Shown here piece by piece: positions 60,233 to 64,000 of a stretch of DNA of 64,000 nucleotides (positions are counted from its first letter, which is position 1; every line of letters begins with the position of its first letter). Below the pieces are notes generated by a model. The model ran no database searches and had not been told where the DNA came from. It saw only the letters and a list, made by a program, of their open reading frames with translations. Both the position numbers and the translations under genes were made by a program. The DNA is from Aquificaceae bacterium (GTDB lineage Bacteria > Aquificota > Aquificia > Aquificales > Aquificaceae), in assembly GCA_037481935.1 (NCBI GenBank), contig JBBFKQ010000005.1, positions 1 through 64,000 on the forward strand, read 5' to 3'.

Positions 60233-61279
60233 ATGGACATTAAGCCGGAGCAGATATACAGCCTTGAAGATAGAGTGCTTGTGGACATAAGAAGTCCCTC
60301 TGAGTATGAGGAGTTTCACATACCGGGTGCTGTTAACCTGCCCCTCTTTGAAGATGAAGAAAAAAAGCTCATAGGGCTCGTATACAGAAGTGAAGGGGTG
60401 GAGAAGGCTAAAAATCTTGGATATGAGATAGCAGGCTCAAAGCTGGAAGTTCTATTAAGAAGGTTCAGGGAACTAAAGGAAAGGCACGGGCATGTGGTGG
60501 TCTACTGCTGGAGGGGTGGATTGAGAAGTCAGGAGCTTTGCAGGTTTCTCAGCTCAGTGGGCCTGGAAGTTCTCAGGCTGGCAGGAGGCTACAGGGCATA
60601 CAGGGAGTTTATACTGAGGGATATGGAAAGGCTGTTAGAAAACAAGAAGTTTGTGGTGCTTACTGGCAGGACAGGGGTGGGGAAAACGCTCCTGTTGAGA
60701 AGACTGAAAAAGGATGGCTACCCTGTTATTGACCTTGAAGGGCTTGCAAAAGACAGAGGCTCAGCCTTCGGAAGGGTGGGCATAGGAGAAAGGGTCAGTC
60801 AGAAGATGTTTGATGCCCTGCTTTATGAGAGCCTTCGCAAGATTAGCTCAGACCTCATCTTCACCGAGGATGAGAGCAGAGTAATAGGCAACATACATCT
60901 TCCACAGGCTTTCTGGAAGAAGAAGGAAGAGGGCATATACGTAGAGGTTCATGCCTCACATGAAAGGAGAGTTAAAACCCTTGTGGAGGAGTATACCGGC
61001 TTTGATGGTTGGCAGGAAGAGGCAAGAAGGTCTCTTCTCAAGATAAGGAAATACCTTGGAGAGGGTAAATACTCAATAGCTCTCGAGATACTGGAAAAAA
61101 ATATGGCAGAAGACCTTGCAGAGTTTCTCATAAGGGAATACTACGACAGAACTTACAAACTTCACAAAAATACCCTTTTCAGGCTTGATTGTAATGACTT
61201 GGAGAAGTGCTATGAGAATCTGAAGGAGCTATATTCATGCCTTCTTAAGGAAGGGGTAGCTCCTGAGCCTTGCAGGTAG
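60233..61279 (+). CDS. mnmH: tRNA 2-selenouridine synthase
   Basis: Replaces sulfur with selenium in 2-thiouridine at the tRNA wobble base (SelU/YbbB). The N-terminal rhodanese domain has the catalytic cysteine C92 in VYCWRGGLRSQ; the P-loop domain has TGRTGVGKT (144-152). The 348 residues are full length. It implies selenophosphate supply (SelD) elsewhere in the genome. Its 3' end overlaps the converging gcvT by 45 bp, the longest such overlap in the window. Confidence 0.93.
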   Translation: MDIKPEQIYSLEDRVLVDIRSPSEYEEFHIPGAVNLPLFEDEEKKLIGLVYRSEGVEKAKNLGYEIAGSKLEVLLRRFRELKERHGHVVVYCWRGGLRSQELCRFLSSVGLEVLRLAGGYRAYREFILRDMERLLENKKFVVLTGRTGVGKTLLLRRLKKDGYPVIDLEGLAKDRGSAFGRVGIGERVSQKMFDALLYESLRKISSDLIFTEDESRVIGNIHLPQAFWKKKEEGIYVEVHASHERRVKTLVEEYTGFDGWQEEARRSLLKIRKYLGEGKYSIALEILEKNMAEDLAEFLIREYYDRTYKLHKNTLFRLDCNDLEKCYENLKELYSCLLKEGVAPEPCR

Positions 61280-62254
61280 CCTTCTGTTTCTAACCTGCAC
61301 ATGGACCTCAAGACCTTCAATCCTGAAGTCCACAGACACAAAGCACAGGGCTATGCCTTTCTGAAGATTTGGGGAGAAGGTGCCACTGCTCACATAACCT
61401 ATTTCCCTGTCTTGGTAGAAAATTTTGTATCCTTCCCTTGGGACACCTCTCTGAAGAATTTCAAGACCAAAGAGCCTCCTTTCCACCCTCCTTCCGAGAA
61501 GTGCCTCTTTTCCGATGAAGTCCTTATTCAGGCTCACATACCTGTCAAGGTTCGCCTCAAAGGGGCTTATATCCTCAGAAATCTCGTGCCCGTAAAGGGG
61601 CATACCCGCCTCTATTCTCAAAACATCCCTTGCACCCAGCCCGCAGGGCATGCATTCCATAGATATCTCCATGAAGAGCTCTACCCCCTCCTTCAGGGGT
61701 GCATAGACTTCAAAACCGTCCTCTCCCGTGTAGCCCGTGCGTGATACTAGGGTGTTTCCAAAAAGCTGAAAGCTGTAGTATTTCATGTCCTTCACGGGAA
61801 AGTATCTGTCCAGCAGTGAAACTGCCTCAGGTCCCTGAAGGGCAAACTGCACCCACTCTTTGCTCATATCCTTTACAGAAAGACCATTTTCTTTCAACCA
61901 TGCCACCACCTTCTCTCTGTTGCCTGCATTTACACACATAAAAAACTCCTCTTCGGAGAGCCTGTAGAAGGTTATATCCTCCTTTATTCCACCCTCAGGA
62001 TTGAGAAAGAGATTGTAATGAACCTTTCCAACCTTTAACCCTTCTATGTTTCTGGAAGTCAGATACTGCAACTTGTCAAAGCCATCAAAAATCAACAGCC
62101 TTCCCATATGGGATATGTCAAAAAGACCACAGGAGTTTCTGACAGCTCTTGCCTCTTCTGCTATTGAGGTGTATTCCAGGGGCATCTCCCATCCTGCAAA
62201 CTGGAAAAACCTTGCACCAAGGGCTCTGTGCTGAGAGTAGAGGGGTGTTCTCAT
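61235..62254 (-). CDS. gcvT: Aminomethyltransferase, glycine cleavage T protein
   Basis: Transfers the aminomethyl carbon from lipoyl-H protein to tetrahydrofolate, and in autotrophs may run towards glycine. The start RTPLYSQHRALGARFFQFAGWEMPL (part: FAGWEMPLEY), LFDISHMG, RTGYTGEDGFEVY and GLGARDVLRIEAGMPLYGHE (part) are family signatures. Length 339 is slightly short but complete. It depends on lipoyl cofactors made by LipA. It shares a 16-bp divergent promoter gap with the lptF/G gene. Confidence 0.95.
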   Translation of the reverse strand: MRTPLYSQHRALGARFFQFAGWEMPLEYTSIAEEARAVRNSCGLFDISHMGRLLIFDGFDKLQYLTSRNIEGLKVGKVHYNLFLNPEGGIKEDITFYRLSEEEFFMCVNAGNREKVVAWLKENGLSVKDMSKEWVQFALQGPEAVSLLDRYFPVKDMKYYSFQLFGNTLVSRTGYTGEDGFEVYAPLKEGVELFMEISMECMPCGLGARDVLRIEAGMPLYGHEISEDISPFEANLDRYVSLNKDFIGKEALLGRRVERRLFGLEILQRGVPREGYKIFYQDREIGYVSSGTFSPNLQKGIALCFVSVDFRIEGLEVHVQVRNRRLPARLRSYPFLKKA

Positions 62255-62270
62255 ATTAAAATTTTAGCCT
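62255..62270. promoter_or_regulatory. Palindromic TTAAAATTTTAG with divergent -10 boxes, gcvT / lptF-G
   Basis: TAAAAT on the plus strand (62257-62262) is eight bases before the ATG at 62271. TAAAAT on the minus strand (62266-62261) is six bases before the gcvT ATG. The whole gap between the two start codons is 16 bp. Confidence 0.55.
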
Positions 62271-63329
62271 ATGCTCAACAGATACATTCTTCTCAACCAC
62301 ATGAAGACCTTTCTGCTCCTTCTTATGGTTCTCATGGGTATACTCTACGTCTATCTTGTAGGTGAGGTTCTGCTCCTTTTCAAGGACAAAAGCCCCGATG
62401 TTCTTCTCACTTATACGCTTAACTTTTTGCCTACGGCCTTCTTCTATTCAGGCGCTTTTGTGAATGCCCTTGCGCTGCTTGTGGCTTTCAGAAGACTTTT
62501 TCAGAAGAAAATAGACCTTCTCCTGCAGAGCTTTGGTATCTCACCTCTGAGATTTTTTCTCTGGGTTCTGCTTTTTTCCCTTTTTCTTTCATTTCTTAAC
62601 CTTCTGGGCAGTTTTCAGCTATACCCGGAAAGTCAGAGAAAGCTCTTCAGCATAGAGAAGGAATACAGGAAGGCAAAAGAAACGGAAAGCGGAATAGTTA
62701 GAAATCTATGGCTTACAGAAGAAGAGAAGGGAGGGGTAAACTTTTACAACTTTGAACTTGTGGACCTTTCCACGGGTAAGGTGCACGGGTTCTATCTCCT
62801 CAAGGTTAGGGAAGGGTCCATAAGGCAGATGGTTACTGCCAGCGCAGGAAGATGGGAAGGTAAAAGACTGGAGTTTTCTCAGGCGAGCCTTAGGGACCTT
62901 GCCACTGGAGAGGAGAAGGTTCAAAAGTTTACCACTGACTTTCTTGAGCTTTCCCAGATAAGGCCACTCGCTGAAAAGCCAGAACACCTTTCCATAGGGG
63001 ATGTTTTTATCCTGAGCCTTCTAGGCGAGAAAATAGGCATTAACTACAGACAGTATGCCTACGAACTGGCAAAAAGGGTGCTCACTTCCTTGCTTCCCCT
63101 CTCTATGAGTCTTATAGTTGGCTGGGTTTATATAAGATGGCGACAGCTAAGGCTTGGGCTCTTTGCCCTCCTTCTGTCTTTCTCCTCTCACTGGTTTTTT
63201 ATAAATGCCATGAGGTCCATCATAGAGAATACGGACCTGAACCTTTACCTCACATACCTCATATACGTGCCCATACCTCTTGTGGCTTTAAAAGCACTTT
63301 ACGATTTGGGAAAAGGCTTCAGGGTCTAA
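62271..63329 (+). CDS. LptF/LptG family LPS export permease
   Basis: A 352-residue inner-membrane protein with the YjgP/YjgQ layout: three N-terminal helices (starting LLNHMKTFLLLLMVLMGILY region, FYSGAFVNALALLVAF), a periplasmic beta-jellyroll domain (about 120-245, FYNFELVDLSTGKVHGFYL) and three C-terminal helices (LLPLSMSLIVGWVYI, LIYVPIPLVALKALY). It pairs with LptB ATPase to lift LPS. F and G types cannot be separated here. Its end overlaps tpiA by 42 bp. Confidence 0.88.
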   Translation: MLNRYILLNHMKTFLLLLMVLMGILYVYLVGEVLLLFKDKSPDVLLTYTLNFLPTAFFYSGAFVNALALLVAFRRLFQKKIDLLLQSFGISPLRFFLWVLLFSLFLSFLNLLGSFQLYPESQRKLFSIEKEYRKAKETESGIVRNLWLTEEEKGGVNFYNFELVDLSTGKVHGFYLLKVREGSIRQMVTASAGRWEGKRLEFSQASLRDLATGEEKVQKFTTDFLELSQIRPLAEKPEHLSIGDVFILSLLGEKIGINYRQYAYELAKRVLTSLLPLSMSLIVGWVYIRWRQLRLGLFALLLSFSSHWFFINAMRSIIENTDLNLYLTYLIYVPIPLVALKALYDLGKGFRV

Positions 63330-64000
63330 ACTGGCACCACCCACAAGCAGTCCATCCACATCCTTCATTTTCATAAAGTCCACTGAGTTTTTGGGGTTGA
63401 CGCTACCGCCGTAGAGAACCCTTGCCCTGTCAGAATGCTGGGGGTTTATCTGATAGAGCAGGTCTTTTATAAAGGCATGAACCAGCTGTGCATCCTCCGG
63501 GGTAGCGGGGTTTCCCGTGCCTATTGCCCACACGGGCTCGTAGGCTATATCTATGCTGTCCGTGTAGCCCTCAAGGCCAGAAAGGGCAAGCCTGACCTGA
63601 GCCTCCACCACCTTGAAGGTAAGCCCTGCCTCTCTCTCTTCAAGCCTTTCACCGACACAAAGCACAGGCCTTATGCCTGCCTTCAGGCAGGCAGTCAGCT
63701 TTCTGTTTATAAGCTCGTCAGACTCTCCAAATATCCACCTTCTCTCTGAATGTCCCACTATAACATAGGAGACTCCAAGTTCCCTAAGCATATCAAGAGA
63801 GACCTCACCTGTAAAGGCACCCTTAGGCTCATAATAGCAGTTCTGGGCGCCGAGCTTTATGTGGGTTTCTCTGAGCATATCCTGCGCCACGCAGAGGGAA
63901 GTAAAAGATGGACAGATAAGTATCTCCCTGTCTTTTATGTCTTCAACGAGGGGGATGAACTTCTTTAGATACTCCCCTGTTTGAGAGGGTGTGAGGTTCA
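63288..64000 (-). CDS. tpiA: Triosephosphate isomerase, 5' end outside the window
   Basis: Interconverts dihydroxyacetone phosphate and glyceraldehyde-3-phosphate. The catalytic histidine is in VIVGHSERR and the catalytic glutamate in AYEPVWAIGTG; LYGGSVNPKNS and VDGLLVGGASLDPEAF close the phosphate-binding site. The frame stays open to the right edge (NLTPSQTGEYLKKF...), where the family's KMN motif would come next, so about 10-15 residues are missing. Convergent with lptF/G, overlapping by 42 bp. Confidence 0.95.
   Translation of the reverse strand, partial: NLTPSQTGEYLKKFIPLVEDIKDREILICPSFTSLCVAQDMLRETHIKLGAQNCYYEPKGAFTGEVSLDMLRELGVSYVIVGHSERRWIFGESDELINRKLTACLKAGIRPVLCVGERLEEREAGLTFKVVEAQVRLALSGLEGYTDSIDIAYEPVWAIGTGNPATPEDAQLVHAFIKDLLYQINPQHSDRARVLYGGSVNPKNSVDFMKMKDVDGLLVGGASLDPEAFSQIVKCF

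Overview
This 64 kb window looks like chromosomal DNA of a thermophilic, chemolithoautotrophic member of the Aquificales (Hydrogenobacter/Thermocrinis/Aquifex type). Arginine is written almost only as AGA/AGG and isoleucine very often as ATA. Proteins are short and rich in Lys/Glu/Arg. Genes are packed with almost no intergenic DNA. A periplasmic thiosulfate-oxidising Sox system (SoxYZAXB) sits among housekeeping genes. The genus is an inference from these features; no 16S gene is present.

Layout. 1-112: end of an upstream unit with a clear intrinsic terminator. 113-940: lipA. 923-7356 (minus): the sox operon, read thioredoxin-soxY-soxZ-soxA-soxX-soxB-tandem DUF302 protein-metallo-beta-lactamase protein. 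7488-9805 (plus): lepA and a DUF29 protein. 9786-13894 (minus): surE, aspC, grpE, a 63-residue protein, a NYN nuclease-like protein and panE. 13912-14559: a DnaC-like ATPase. 14556-19553 (minus): a PhnD-like/PAS/GAF/GGDEF/EAL protein, a glycosyltransferase and a DUF554 membrane protein. 19660-25281 (plus): gap, tRNA-Pro(UGG), tRNA-Arg(UCU), bioH, bioC, degP, a sigma-70 factor and truB. 25265-34932 (minus): nnrDE, a degenerate LytM lipoprotein, yajC, an acyl-activating/ACP/PlsC fusion, a broken hydrolase gene, alaS, rpmE and prfA. 35060-43216: short alternating units (DsrE-like, GT9, moaD, two Uma2 proteins, purH, radical SAM, lysA, CBS, pgsA, lipoate-ligase-like). 43235-54851 (plus): a long tight series of a beta-propeller/AAA+ protein, RNase G, bamD, rsfS, a fused LapA-LapB, an MglA-like GTPase, a PATAN-like protein, a two-component pair, a Sco1 protein and rsmG. 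54821-64000: trmI, a secreted protein, DUF503, Memo, a JAMM protease, asd, a GT39 protein, mnmH, gcvT, lptF/G and a partial tpiA.

How it fits together. The Sox proteins supply electrons from reduced sulfur. gap and tpiA serve central carbon flow. asd, lysA and aspC form part of the aspartate/lysine route. bioH/bioC, lipA and a lipoate-ligase-like protein make or attach acyl-derived cofactors. The 46-54 kb series joins RNA processing, outer-membrane assembly (BamD), LPS control (LapA-LapB) and a small-GTPase signalling module.

The strongest unexpected signal is architectural. In the plus and minus units that lack Shine-Dalgarno sites, a TATAAT-like hexamer lies only 6-9 bases before the start codon, often containing the stop codon of the previous gene. 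Five divergent pairs share overlapping, near-palindromic boxes in 16-29 bp. All 11 convergent gene pairs overlap at their 3' ends. This predicts widespread leaderless mRNAs with promoters superimposed on stop codons. Separately, rsmG has no ATG/GTG/TTG start but has a well-placed Shine-Dalgarno site before ATT, and bioH has no recognisable start because its reading frame begins at the 3' end of a tRNA gene.
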